Assembly (NCBI RefSeq): GCF_017301635.1
Contig: NZ_CP071091.1
Coordinates: 4,352,001-4,416,000, forward strand
Source: Myxococcus landrumus
GTDB taxonomy: Bacteria > Myxococcota > Myxococcia > Myxococcales > Myxococcaceae
Direction: 5' to 3'
Length of the DNA: 64,000 bases
Shown: positions 10,957-19,602 of the stretch, piece after piece
Layout: each line of letters begins with the position of its first letter
Numbering within the stretch: position 1 is the first letter of the stretch
Position numbers and translations under genes: made by a program
The notes under the pieces: model-generated
Database searches by the model: none
What the model saw: the letters and a program-made list of their open reading frames with translations, nothing else
Told to the model about the DNA's origin: nothing

Positions 10957-13701
10957 CTACTTGCTCAGCGGGTCATCCGGACGGGTGCCTCGCTCCAGCT
11001 CATCCAGGTTGAGCACCCCATCGTTGTCCCGGTCCACGCCCAGCGGGAACTCCGTCCCGCGAGGCACCAGCATGTAGGTGAGCTCGCTGCCAGGTCGCGC
11101 GAGCGTCTTCAGCACGGAGGCACTCACCACCTCCCGCGAGCGGTCGGACTGGAAGAGCCCGTTGCCCACGTAGACGTAGCCGCGTGGCAGGCCGCGCTGC
11201 CGGCCCCGGACGACAAGCCCCACCGCTTCCTTGTCCGCGAGCCGCTCGAACAGCGCCACCTCGCTCAACTGGGAGGCCGCGGGGTTGGGCGAAGTGAGCG
11301 TCACCTGCTTGCCCACGCCCGCGTGGCTGTCCTTGCTGGCGGGGCCCGGCGGCTCCATCACACTCGTCGCCGAGCCCACGGGCAGGTCCGAGCCCGAGAA
11401 GCTCAGCATGAAGGCCACCATGTCCGCGACCTCCTGCTCGCTCATGAGCTGGAAGGCGGTGACCGTCACGAACTCCGAGAGGGACGCCGTGGCTCCGTCA
11501 TGGAAGTACCCGAAGCCCGCGAGGCTCTCTCGCTGCGAGAACTCCGTCCCGACCTTCTGGTAGAGATTGCGCAACTGCGGAACCTTGGTCGTTCCCGCGG
11601 TGGTGCCATCCTGGGCGACGAGGCCCAGGTGACGCTCGCCATGAGGGCCCACGGGGAGCGGGTTGAAGCGGGAGCCATCCCAGACCGCGTCCGAGCCCAG
11701 CCCCGTGGGCAGGGTGTGGCACGTGGCGCAGGCAAAGGCGTTGGCGTCCAAGAGGCGCGGCGGCCGGAACATCTGCAAGCCATTGAGGGCGTTGCCGACG
11801 GGCAGCGGGCGCCCGACGGGAGGGAACTTGTGGGGCGTGTAGTGCCCCGGCAAGGCCAGCCGCGCGGGCAGCGTGTTGTCTGTGTTCCGGAAGGGATTGG
11901 GCGGGAAGGTCAACGTGGCGAGGAAGTCCTCGAACTGCTGCATCTCCGCCGCGGAGAGCAGGGCGTCATCCCCGTTGAGCTTGATGAAGGCGGCGTTGAA
12001 GTCCTCCAGGCCGTCCCGGTCACCGCGCCAGTGATGAGGCTCCTTGCCGATGATGTCCTGGAGCGTCTGGGTGGTCATCGGGCCCTTCATCGAGTGCCAG
12101 TTCGTGAAGTCCTCCGTGAGGCCGGGAATGCCCATGCCCAGGTTCTGGCCGGCGCTGGACTTCACGACGTCGGACGGGTCTCCCAAATCCCACGCGAGCC
12201 GGTCCATGCGCCCATCCACATGGCAGGAGCCACACGAGATGTGCCCCAGCCCCGAGGTCCGGTGGGTGTCATAGAGGTGCTTGCGCCCCAGCTTGATGGA
12301 CTCGGGGGACGGGTCGAAGAAGGGGACGCGGGCCACCTCCTTCTGCCGCTTCAAGTCCACCACGGAGATGCTGGCCGCGAACTTGTCCATCACATAGGCC
12401 CGCGTCCCGGGACGGTTGAGCACGATGCCCGTGGGCCCCTCTCCCACGGGAATGTTCGCCACGCGCTGGCCCACGCCGTCCACCACGATGACATTGTTGG
12501 ACCCCATGCCCGTCACGTAGCCCCGGGTGCCTGACGGGTGCCAGGCAATGCCTCGCGGGTCGCCAATGGACAACTCCCGCACCGGCTGCGGCACCACGGG
12601 CACCGAGTAGTCCAGGTGAGGATTCAAGTCCTTCACCACGGCACGGGACGGCGAGGAGGGATTCACCGCGGCCAGCTGCACCCGGAGGAAGCGGCCAGCG
12701 AGGTTGGGCTCGAAGCGCACTTCATTCGTCGCATCCGTGCCCACCACCGTCACGGTGCCATTGGGATGGACCGCCAGGGCCATGTTGAGGTTCATCAGCC
12801 CGGTGGAGTACGTCACGGCCAGGGTGGAGGTGTTGATGATGGCCACGTCCCGGTCCGGCATGTCCCAGCCCTGGACCCGGCCGGAGAGCGAGGCTTTCTC
12901 CCCGCTGACCAGCCCTGTCCAGTCGCCTCGGTTGTCATCCATCCAGCGGGCGCGCGCGTCCTTCTTCACGATGAGGCCCACGGGCGGTGGCGGCGGGTTG
13001 GCGGGATTCAGGGGCGGCTCGAAGTGCCTGCCCGCGTTGGGAGGAGGGTTGACGCCGCCGTAGGGGCCTTGGGGGTCGCTCACGACGTTGGGCGGAATGG
13101 GATTGGGGAAGGTGCGGCTGCCCGACAGGAGCGTGCTGCGATTGCCGGACTCGAAGATGGCCACGTACACGCGGGTGCCGGACTCGTTCACCGCCAACGC
13201 CTTGGGGCTCTCCCCTTGAATCGGCACGCGCCGCGGGAGGGCGAGGGGACGGGCAGGGTCCACTACCAGGACCTGGTTCACCTGGGAGCAGGAGATGAAC
13301 GCGCGCTGCGGCGTCCCGGCGAAGACCACGTCCTCCGGCTCGTCGTCGGTGGGGAGGGTGTGGACCACATTGAGCGTGGACAGGTTGACGATGCTCACGC
13401 TGTCGGAGATGTGATTGACCACCCACGCCTCGGTGTTGGAGCGGGCCCGGACGGAGACGGGGTCCAGGCCCACGGGTATCGTCGCGGTGAGCGTCAGCGC
13501 GCCCTCCGCGGAGACTGCAAAGACTTGCAGTTGATGGTCCGCCGTGTTCACCGCCAGGAGCCGGGTGCCGTCTGGCGTCAGGTCCACCGGATGGACGTGA
13601 GGGCTTTCCCAGTTCACGAAGGTGTCGTCCGCCCTGGCGGAGTCTGACACGAGAAGAATTCCTACAGCCAACCAAGACACGAGTCGTCCTACGGGTGCCA
13701 T
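10957..13701 (-). CDS. YVTN beta-propeller / di-heme cytochrome c fusion, secreted
   Basis: A 914-residue exported protein. The signal peptide reads MAPVGRLVSWLAVGILLVSDSARA. The N-terminal half is a YVTN-type beta-propeller, with repeated blades such as GTRVYVAIFESG, RGYVTGMGSNNVIVVDG and GTRAYVMDKFAASISVVDL. The C-terminal half resembles di-heme cytochrome c peroxidase/MauG-type proteins, with two CxxCH sites: CGSCH (about 490-494) and CATCH (about 658-662). A closing tail has Ca-binding-like DRDNDGVLNLDE. It should act in the periplasm or at the surface in electron transfer or oxidation; the substrate is unknown. The ATG at 13701 has GGAGG seven bases upstream, which rules out the longer open frame. 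The propeller-plus-heme architecture is recurrent in myxobacteria. Confidence 0.88.
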   Translation of the reverse strand: MAPVGRLVSWLAVGILLVSDSARADDTFVNWESPHVHPVDLTPDGTRLLAVNTADHQLQVFAVSAEGALTLTATIPVGLDPVSVRARSNTEAWVVNHISDSVSIVNLSTLNVVHTLPTDDEPEDVVFAGTPQRAFISCSQVNQVLVVDPARPLALPRRVPIQGESPKALAVNESGTRVYVAIFESGNRSTLLSGSRTFPNPIPPNVVSDPQGPYGGVNPPPNAGRHFEPPLNPANPPPPPVGLIVKKDARARWMDDNRGDWTGLVSGEKASLSGRVQGWDMPDRDVAIINTSTLAVTYSTGLMNLNMALAVHPNGTVTVVGTDATNEVRFEPNLAGRFLRVQLAAVNPSSPSRAVVKDLNPHLDYSVPVVPQPVRELSIGDPRGIAWHPSGTRGYVTGMGSNNVIVVDGVGQRVANIPVGEGPTGIVLNRPGTRAYVMDKFAASISVVDLKRQKEVARVPFFDPSPESIKLGRKHLYDTHRTSGLGHISCGSCHVDGRMDRLAWDLGDPSDVVKSSAGQNLGMGIPGLTEDFTNWHSMKGPMTTQTLQDIIGKEPHHWRGDRDGLEDFNAAFIKLNGDDALLSAAEMQQFEDFLATLTFPPNPFRNTDNTLPARLALPGHYTPHKFPPVGRPLPVGNALNGLQMFRPPRLLDANAFACATCHTLPTGLGSDAVWDGSRFNPLPVGPHGERHLGLVAQDGTTAGTTKVPQLRNLYQKVGTEFSQRESLAGFGYFHDGATASLSEFVTVTAFQLMSEQEVADMVAFMLSFSGSDLPVGSATSVMEPPGPASKDSHAGVGKQVTLTSPNPAASQLSEVALFERLADKEAVGLVVRGRQRGLPRGYVYVGNGLFQSDRSREVVSASVLKTLARPGSELTYMLVPRGTEFPLGVDRDNDGVLNLDELERGTRPDDPLSK

Positions 13702-13960
13702 CTGGCCACCTCCCGAGCTGCCTGGTGAACCAGACAAACACTCGGGCACCGCCTCGCTGTCACCGGCCCCTGGGGACGCCGACGGCCAGGGCCCCCGAAA
13801 ATCCTGACACCGATGTCGCATTCAGGGCCCCTGTGTGGGGTCCGGGAGGGCATTCCCCTGGGTGTGCGACTGGCATCTGGATTGCTGTTGCACCCACGGC
13901 ATTCCCAAGCGGGCCTGGCGCCTGGGAGAGCCTCGTCCCCCACGCAGCCGCCCGCTCCGC

Positions 13961-14557
13961 ATGAACCCTGCTCATCCGAAGTCTCCCCCTCGCGCATCCA
14001 CCCGGTACTCCTGGGCCGCGCGGCTCGCGCTGCTCGTGGCGAGTGGCAGTGTCCTGGCCACCTCGAAGACAACGCCCTCCACCGGGTACATCCCCTCCAA
14101 GGAGCTCCCGGGTGCCCCCTTGAGCGTGACGAACGCGGAACCCATCGTCACTCGCACCCTCCTCGTCCGCGCCCGGGCCGGGCAGCCGGAGGACTTCCAG
14201 GCCGATGGGCAAATCATCGTGAAGGCCTCCGTGCGTTGGCGGGCCACGGACCCCCACGCGACCCATCAGCCCTGGTTCCAGGTGAGGTTCGAGGACCGGT
14301 GGGGCCCGAGGACGGGAGACTCCGCCATCCTCGACGGCCCGGAGGTCACCCGGGAGATGGAGGCGAGTACCGGGTTGCTCGGCGCGTGCCAACTGACACA
14401 GGCCTGCGAGTGGCCCATCACGGTCCACTTCGCGCTACAGGACAACATCGGCGCCGAGGGGACCGTGGACGTGGAGTGGTCCGCGATGGGCCGCGTGTCC
14501 GTGGAGGGCACGAGCGACCGGCCCAAGGGCTTCACGGTGGAGGTCATCGAGCCATGA
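13961..14557 (+). CDS. Exported hypothetical protein
   Basis: A 198-residue protein of unknown function. An N-terminal signal-like region has a basic segment followed by AARLALLVASGSVLA. The rest is a soluble, beta-rich domain with motifs such as TLLVRARAG, PWFQVRFEDRWG and TVDVEWSAMGRV. Two cysteines (LGACQLTQACEW) could form a disulfide in the periplasm. Its stop overlaps the start of the next gene (ATGA at 14554-14557), and both genes share the PWF-x-V-R pattern and length, so they look like a co-expressed, distantly related pair of envelope proteins. I do not recognise the family. Confidence 0.75.
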   Translation: MNPAHPKSPPRASTRYSWAARLALLVASGSVLATSKTTPSTGYIPSKELPGAPLSVTNAEPIVTRTLLVRARAGQPEDFQADGQIIVKASVRWRATDPHATHQPWFQVRFEDRWGPRTGDSAILDGPEVTREMEASTGLLGACQLTQACEWPITVHFALQDNIGAEGTVDVEWSAMGRVSVEGTSDRPKGFTVEVIEP

Positions 14558-15120
14558 GCGCCCGCCCCTCCCTCCAGCTCCTGGGACTCGCGCTCGCGCT
14601 CCTGACGACGGGATGCCCCCTGTTGGGGTCGGACGTCAGCGGGGACACGAAGACCGAGCTCGCCAAGACCCTCCTGTCGCCGTCCGAGCCCATCTACCGG
14701 CACCGCGTGCAGATGTACGTCGGCCCGAAGAAGCGCTTCGACTCGGTGAGGGTTTACGATGCGTCGCTGTCCATCCGACTGACCGGCCTCCAGTGGAAAC
14801 CGCCCGCGGGACAGGACGCGCTCGTCCTGCCCTGGTTCCGCGTCCGCATCTTCGACGAGGCGGATGGGCGGCTCGTCCAGGAGCTGTCGTTCGTCTTCGA
14901 GCATCCGCGAGGCACCGACACCGCACAGCTCGGGGGCGCCACCTACTACATGGACGTGAGCCCGAGGAATCTGCCCTCGCGCTTCGAGACCACCTTCCTC
15001 ATCGAGTTCGAGCGACAGGGCCCTCCTTCCGAGGGCCCCATCCAACTGAGCTGGGAGCTGGGCGCCTCCGGCATGGCCAACGGCGGGGAGCACCTCCTGG
15101 TCTCCCTGTCCTATCCCTGA
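14554..15120 (+). CDS. Putative lipoprotein, partner of the preceding gene
   Basis: A 188-residue predicted lipoprotein. MSARPSLQLLGLALALLTTGC is a signal peptide with lipobox TTGC at residues 18-21. The mature part is beta-rich, with motifs HRVQMYVGPKKRF, LVLPWFRVRIFDEADGRLV and IQLSWELGASG. The order and spacing of these motifs resemble the previous gene product, and the start codon overlaps that gene's stop, so the two probably work together at the membrane. The function is unknown and I see no catalytic motif. Confidence 0.78.
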   Translation: MSARPSLQLLGLALALLTTGCPLLGSDVSGDTKTELAKTLLSPSEPIYRHRVQMYVGPKKRFDSVRVYDASLSIRLTGLQWKPPAGQDALVLPWFRVRIFDEADGRLVQELSFVFEHPRGTDTAQLGGATYYMDVSPRNLPSRFETTFLIEFERQGPPSEGPIQLSWELGASGMANGGEHLLVSLSYP

Positions 15121-15129
15121 AGTGTCGCC

Positions 15130-15612
15130 ATGGACGCGCCGAAGCCCTTTGCCGGCAGCGCCTTGCTGCATCCGCTGGTGTCCGGCGCGGTGGTGCTGCT
15201 GCTCCTCAACGACCACGTCTTCAAGGCGTGCTGGCCGTCGTGGTGGACGGGGAAGCTGTCGGATGTCGCGGGGCTCGCCTTCTTCCCCCTGTTGCTGCAA
15301 GCCTTCTGGGAACACGCCGAGGCAATGGCCAGACAACGCTTCCATCCCTCCCGCGGCGTGCTGCTGGCCTGCGTCCTCCTCACGGGTGTCTGCTTCGCCG
15401 CGACGAAGCTCTCTCCCTTCGCGGGGAACGTCTGGCAATGGGCACTGGGTGGAATGCAGTGGCCCGTGCATGCCCTGCGGGCCGTGATGGCGGGGGACGT
15501 GCTTCCCGCCGTCAGGCCCACCGCGCACACGCTCGACCCGACGGACCTCTTCACTCTTCCCGCCCTGCTGGCCGCGCTCATCATCGGCTGGCGGCGTGCG
15601 GGCTCCGGGTAG
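15130..15612 (+). CDS. Integral membrane protein, unknown function
   Basis: A 160-residue protein with about four hydrophobic segments: LLHPLVSGAVVLLLLNDHVF, a stretch around DVAGLAFFPLLLQAF, GVLLACVLLTGVCFAATKL, and LPALLAALIIGWR at the C-terminus. The motif WWTGKLSDVAGLAFFP, with a conserved-looking K-x-SD, is notable inside the membrane part. It lies 9 bases after the lipoprotein gene, so probably in the same operon. No family is recognised. Confidence 0.72.
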   Translation: MDAPKPFAGSALLHPLVSGAVVLLLLNDHVFKACWPSWWTGKLSDVAGLAFFPLLLQAFWEHAEAMARQRFHPSRGVLLACVLLTGVCFAATKLSPFAGNVWQWALGGMQWPVHALRAVMAGDVLPAVRPTAHTLDPTDLFTLPALLAALIIGWRRAGSG

Positions 15613-15664
15613 CGGCCCCCCGGTCCGATTCGCGCGCCATGTGTATCCCTGTTACCCTGGCTGG

Positions 15665-16240
15665 ATGTCCGCTCGAGCCCTCGCGTCCCTCGTGGTCGCC
15701 GCATCGGTCCTCTGGCCACTCCAGGTCCTCGCGTGCATCAACTCGATGGATTCGTCGGTCCGGGGAATCGATGACTCCATCTGGGCCGACGTGAGCCTTT
15801 GGACCGTGGGCGCCGTGTTCCTGAATCAAGTCGTCCTCTTCAACAACCACGGCCCGCCCGCGAAGCTGGTGCACAGGACGTCCTGGGCCCGCCGCGTCTT
15901 CTTCCTGCTCGTCAGCGTCGCGTTCATCCTCGTGCTCTCCGCCGTCATGGCGGGAGGCCCCCTCCTCAACGTCAGCGCGGAAGACCTCGCCCGGTGTGCC
16001 ATCAGCCCCGCCATCCTGGCCGTGATGGTGGCCAGTCCCGCGGTGCTCTTCGGCTTGCAGTCCGCGTACTTCCAGGGCCCGGGCCTGCGACGGTTCCGAG
16101 GAAGGACCCGAACCGCGCTCGTCAGCGTGGTGGCCTCATCGCTGCTCCTGGCCACGGGCCTGGGGGTTGCCCGCGACTTGTTCGTCCTCCCGAAAATCTG
16201 CCGGACTCCCAACGTCTTCATCGAGGACAGCCCCTACTGA
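15665..16240 (+). CDS. Integral membrane protein, unknown function
   Basis: A 191-residue membrane protein with a possible cleavable signal (ALASLVVAASVLWPLQVLA) and about four further hydrophobic segments, including VFFLLVSVAFILVLSAVMAG, AILAVMVASPAVLFGL and ALVSVVASSLLLATGLGVA. Cysteines occur near the mature N-terminus (ACINSMDSS), mid-protein and near the C-terminus (PKICRTP). The start at 15665 removes an implausible 23-residue extension. It lies in the same direction as the genes on both sides and only 24 bases before the four-heme cytochrome gene, so it may be its membrane partner. That link rests on position only. Confidence 0.72.
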   Translation: MSARALASLVVAASVLWPLQVLACINSMDSSVRGIDDSIWADVSLWTVGAVFLNQVVLFNNHGPPAKLVHRTSWARRVFFLLVSVAFILVLSAVMAGGPLLNVSAEDLARCAISPAILAVMVASPAVLFGLQSAYFQGPGLRRFRGRTRTALVSVVASSLLLATGLGVARDLFVLPKICRTPNVFIEDSPY

Positions 16241-16264
16241 GCCCGTCCAGGCGCCTTCACTTCC

Positions 16265-17515
16265 GTGGACCTTCGCTCCCCTGTCGTCACCTCCCTGGTC
16301 GGCGCCGCGATTCTCGTCGCCGCGGCCGGAGGTGCCTTCGTCCTGGTTCGCGACGCGGACATCCTGGCGCTGCGCCTCCCCACGAAGGCACTCGCTCCCA
16401 CGAGGCACGCACTCGAGACTCCCCGCGACGCGGTGGAGCACTTCCAATGCAATCGCTGTCATGTGGTGCCCGGCATCGAGCCGGCCTCCGCCGCGCTGAG
16501 CGAGAACTGCGTGACGTGCCACGAGGCCATCACCGCCGGGCGGCTCGACCTCTGGTACAAGGACGCGGAGGTCCGCCGGTGGAAGGAGCACCTCACCCAC
16601 CTGATGCGGACGCCCGACCTCGGCTCGCTGGGCCAGCGGGTCAAGCGAAGTTGGCTCGTCTCCTGGCTCCAGGCCCCTCACGCGGTGAGGCCCCTCTACG
16701 GGGCCACCATGCCCCGGATGAAGCTGGGCCCCCGGGACGCCGAGCTGCTCGCCGACTTCCTCCACGTGACGGAAGAAGACTCCAACGACCCCCCCAGCGG
16801 TGACGCCGAGGCGGGCCGCCTGCTCTATGAGAAGTACGCCTGCGCGACGTGCCACTTCCGCGGGGATGCCCCCACCGAGGCCCTCGCCTATGGCTCACCG
16901 GAGTTCCGCACCGCCTCCGCGCGACGGCGAGCCCCCGACCTGAAGCACGTGCGCGCCCGCATGTCCCTCGCCCAGCTTCGCCAGTGGCTGAGAGCCCCTC
17001 GCGCCATCCTCCCCGACACCGAGATGCCCGCCTTCGCGTTCACCTCGAAGGAAGTCGAGGATCTGGCGGCCTTCCTGCGTGAACCCACGACAGAGAAGAC
17101 GAGCGCACCTCGCGCGCCCTACAAGCCCCGGCGGCTCGAGCGGGAGGTTCACTACCCGGAGGTCGCGAAGAAGCTCACGCGGCATCTCTGCTACCACTGC
17201 CACTCCGACAGCCGGCGCGCGGGAGACCAGGGGCCGGGCAACAGCGGCGGCTTCGGCTACGGCGGTGTGTCGCTGGACCTGGCCACACGCGAAGGGCTCC
17301 TCCGAGGCATCAAGCGCGAGGGCCAGTTCCGTGGGCTCCCGGACCGCATGGAGGACGGCACACCCCGGCTGGTCGCGAGCCTGCTCGCGCGCCGCGCGGA
17401 GCTGGACGGCCAACTCCACGCTTCCGTGCTGGGCATGCCCCTGGGCCTGCCTCCCATTCCAGATGAAGACATCGACCTCATCTACACGTGGATAGAGCAA
17501 GGCGCCCCCAGATAG
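16265..17515 (+). CDS. Four-heme c-type cytochrome, membrane-anchored
   Basis: A 416-residue protein with one N-terminal hydrophobic helix (VVTSLVGAAILVAAAGGAFVLV), probably a membrane anchor or uncleaved signal. Four CxxCH heme-binding motifs follow: CNRCH (62-66), CVTCH (82-86), CATCH (193-197) and CYHCH (309-313). Distal Met ligands may lie in TMPRMKLG and EMPAFAF, which fit the usual cytochrome c domain ends. The heme arrangement (two close, two spaced) suggests an N-terminal di-heme unit followed by two single-heme domains. It should carry electrons in the periplasm. The start is GTG at 16265, closely following the membrane-protein gene. The partner oxidase or reductase is not in the window. 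Confidence 0.86.
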   Translation: MDLRSPVVTSLVGAAILVAAAGGAFVLVRDADILALRLPTKALAPTRHALETPRDAVEHFQCNRCHVVPGIEPASAALSENCVTCHEAITAGRLDLWYKDAEVRRWKEHLTHLMRTPDLGSLGQRVKRSWLVSWLQAPHAVRPLYGATMPRMKLGPRDAELLADFLHVTEEDSNDPPSGDAEAGRLLYEKYACATCHFRGDAPTEALAYGSPEFRTASARRRAPDLKHVRARMSLAQLRQWLRAPRAILPDTEMPAFAFTSKEVEDLAAFLREPTTEKTSAPRAPYKPRRLEREVHYPEVAKKLTRHLCYHCHSDSRRAGDQGPGNSGGFGYGGVSLDLATREGLLRGIKREGQFRGLPDRMEDGTPRLVASLLARRAELDGQLHASVLGMPLGLPPIPDEDIDLIYTWIEQGAPR

Positions 17516-17524
17516 GTGGGCGCC
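17501..17524. terminator. Short hairpin over the cytochrome stop codon
   Basis: GGCGCCC (17501-17507) and GGGCGCC (17518-17524) form a 7-bp stem spanning the stop of the four-heme gene, between two convergent genes. It is short and has no T-tract, so only a weak terminator candidate. Confidence 0.35.
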
Positions 17525-17543
17525 CGCTCTTCAACTCAAACGC

Positions 17544-17807
17544 TCACAAGTCGGCGGAGCACTCACTGCCCAGGCTGACACACGCGTAATTGTATCCGCG
17601 ATTGGACACACAGCACTGTGTATCAGCAGGACACTTCTCCGGGTCCATCGCGCACGTCACGGTCTGCTTGATGCCCTCTTCGCTCGTGGCCAAGGGCGTC
17701 TGCGCGCCGCTCGACTCCAGCGCTAACAGGCCGCGAGGAGTAGACTCAGGATGAGTCAGTCGGGCCGGGCAAAACAATCCCAGAAACCTGGGAACAATGG
17801 CCCCCAA
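17544..17807 (-). CDS. Cysteine-rich mini-protein, knottin-like spacing, possibly frameshifted
   Basis: The open frame gives 87 residues, of which the last 36 or so look real. They contain six cysteines spaced C-x6-C-x5-CC-x9-C-x6-C (from CAMDPEKC to EC near the end), a spacing typical of disulfide-rich knottin/ICK mini-proteins. The N-terminal part of this frame is not a convincing signal peptide. In the +1 frame just upstream, about 17711-17740 on the minus strand, the sequence reads LILSLLLAAC and then hits a stop. That is a good lipobox directly before the point where the Cys-rich frame becomes plausible. A 1-base loss there, and a damaged start further up, would explain both. It is either a decayed lipoprotein or a small gene whose start I cannot place. 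Confidence 0.45.
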   Translation of the reverse strand: MGAIVPRFLGLFCPARLTHPESTPRGLLALESSGAQTPLATSEEGIKQTVTCAMDPEKCPADTQCCVSNRGYNYACVSLGSECSADL

Positions 17808-17839
17808 TCCAAGCCAACTGGAATACGCATGAGCAGCCG

Positions 17840-18650
17840 ATGGTGAGTCGCACGCGGATGGAACACGAGCTGTTGGGGGCGCTTCGCGACCTCGCCAAGA
17901 CCGCGCTTCCCCTGGGACGTTTGCTCACGGAGCTCAACGTGCTGCTCCGCGAGCCCATGGGCTACGACGCAAGCTGCTGGCACGGCACGGCCCCCGCCAC
18001 GGGGTTCGTGACCTCGACGGTGGCGGAGAACCTGGACCCGCGCGGCTTCGAGCGCGCGGCGGACCTCGAGATGTGGACCCCCGAGCCCCTGACCTTCACC
18101 CGGCTGCGTGTGTCCGGACGCAAGGCGGCGACGCTCGTCCAGGCCGCGGGAGGCCGCCCCGAGGACAGCACCCGCTTCCGCGAGCTGCTGGAGCCCGTGG
18201 GCTTTGGCGATGAGCTCCGCATCAACTTCGACCTCCCCTCCGGATGCTGGGGCTCGGCGGTGTTCATGCGCTCATCGGACCGAGGCCCCTTCACCTCGCG
18301 CGAAGTGGGCCTGGCCGAGCGGCTCGCCCCCCACATCAGCCAGCTCCCTCCTGTGTCGCGCCTACCCGAGCGACCTGTCCGGAGGCGAAGCGCCGCTCCT
18401 TCCGGGCGTCGCCGTGCTGGTGCGCACCCACCGGGGCAGGTGGCTGACGCTGCATGCCACGCTGCTGGAGGGCTCTCCCTCGGGGCAGGTCGCCATCGTC
18501 GCCGCGCCCGCCACGCCGTCGGAGCTTCTCCCCGTGGCCTTGATGAGCATGGGGCTCAGCATTCGCGAGCAGGACGTCGCGGTGCTCGTCCTCCGGGGAC
18601 ATGACACCGCCACCATCTCCCGCGCGCTGAAGCGGCGACGCAGGGCCGCA
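17840..18650 (+). pseudogene. LuxR-type regulator, frameshifted and truncated
   Basis: The frame from ATG 17840 encodes an N-terminal sensor-like region (YDASCWHGTAPATGF, FRELLEPVGFGDELR, LAERLAPHISQ) typical of LuxR-family regulators with a GAF-like domain. After HISQ it turns into arginine-rich nonsense. Continuation in another frame restores sense: YPSDLSGGEAPLLPGVAVLV, then the LuxR helix-turn-helix start LSIREQDVAVLVLRGHDTAT. Removing one C from the CCC run at 18346-18348 joins the two frames. The helix-turn-helix then ends at ISRALK, before the recognition helix, where the 3' end of the deiminase gene begins. Two lesions (frameshift and C-terminal loss) make this a pseudogene. A sequencing error could explain only the first. 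Confidence 0.7.
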
Positions 18651-18657
18651 CGCCCGC

Positions 18658-19602
18658 TCAGGACGCGCGCCGCAAGGGCATCGTCAGACAGCGCACGCTC
18701 CCGTTACCGCCTTCGAGCGCTTCGATATCCACGCCCACCACCTCCATCCTCAACCCTCGCACCAGCGCACGCAGGTGCGGCGCCGCCCCTTCCGAGGCGA
18801 GGAGCAGCCGAGGCTCCAGGTGGATGAAGTTGGACAGGAAGGGGTGCGTGTTCCCCGGCTCGAACGTCAGGACCCGCCGCCCTCGCTGCACGAAGTAGTC
18901 CTCGAAGGACTCCCACCTCGCGGGCCGCTCCCGCACGCAGACCTGGAGTGGACAGTGTCGAAGGAAGGCCCGCGCCAACACCGCCTCCTCGCCCAGCACA
19001 TTGAAGGCGAGGTCCAGGTGGATGATGCCCAGGTCCCCGGGGATGCGGACGACCGCCACCTCTTCGAAGCCCGCCTCCCAGGCCAGCTCCACGAAGTCGC
19101 GCGCGCACCGCGCATCACTGCGCAAGCCCACGTTGACCAGCAGCCGCCGCTGCCCGAGCAGGAACACGTCCCCGAACTCCACGCGGGCCACCGACGCCCA
19201 CGCCACATCCCCGTCGGGGCGCCCCATCAACCGCGACAGCGCGCCATGCGTGACGTCGAACTCGGCCACCCGTGTGGGGAATCCCGCGGCCCCGCGCACC
19301 AACCGCGCACCCAGCGCCACGGCCGTGTCACGAACAAAAACCCTGTTCACCGTGGTGTTGCTGACGACCCGGTCCGCGGGTGACAAGAAATCCACCAGGT
19401 CAATGGCACGACAGCCAAAGGAACCAAGGACCTCCCGCAGCCGGTTTGAAGCGTCCTGCGCTTCAATTCTTGTCACGATTCGAGAAAAACCGACGGCAAC
19501 GGCCTCTTCCGCCGATGCGACGTCCAACGCTGCGGGCTGGAACACCACCACGCTGTCCAGCCGGCCGTCCTCCGACCAGCACTCGACTTGGTCAAACGCC
19601 AT
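18658..19602 (-). CDS. Arginine deiminase/amidinotransferase-superfamily enzyme
   Basis: A 314-residue cytoplasmic enzyme of the guanidino-modifying superfamily, which attacks a guanidinium group with a Cys nucleophile. All expected catalytic elements are visible: RD (91-92, in RVFVRDTAVALG), E142 and D145 (EFGD), His195 and Asp197 (IIHLDLAFN), and Cys305 near the C-terminus (GNGSVRCLTMPL). The closing motif is the one seen in arginine deiminases. It is shorter than classical arginine deiminase (about 410) and longer than DDAH (about 255-285). It is divergent from the PKS-NRPS operon across a 94-base AT-rich spacer, so co-regulation is likely. It could make citrulline from arginine for the peptide, or deiminate an Arg residue in the product. 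Ornithine release via citrulline is less direct. The exact substrate is not shown. Confidence 0.85.
   Translation of the reverse strand: MAFDQVECWSEDGRLDSVVVFQPAALDVASAEEAVAVGFSRIVTRIEAQDASNRLREVLGSFGCRAIDLVDFLSPADRVVSNTTVNRVFVRDTAVALGARLVRGAAGFPTRVAEFDVTHGALSRLMGRPDGDVAWASVARVEFGDVFLLGQRRLLVNVGLRSDARCARDFVELAWEAGFEEVAVVRIPGDLGIIHLDLAFNVLGEEAVLARAFLRHCPLQVCVRERPARWESFEDYFVQRGRRVLTFEPGNTHPFLSNFIHLEPRLLLASEGAAPHLRALVRGLRMEVVGVDIEALEGGNGSVRCLTMPLRRAS

Noticed and set aside
13702-13960. Upstream extensions of the divergent cytochrome and exported-protein genes
   Set aside because: ATG 13701 (GGAGG site, clean signal peptide) and ATG 13961 fit better. The 259-base gap probably holds two promoters, but I could not point to boxes.
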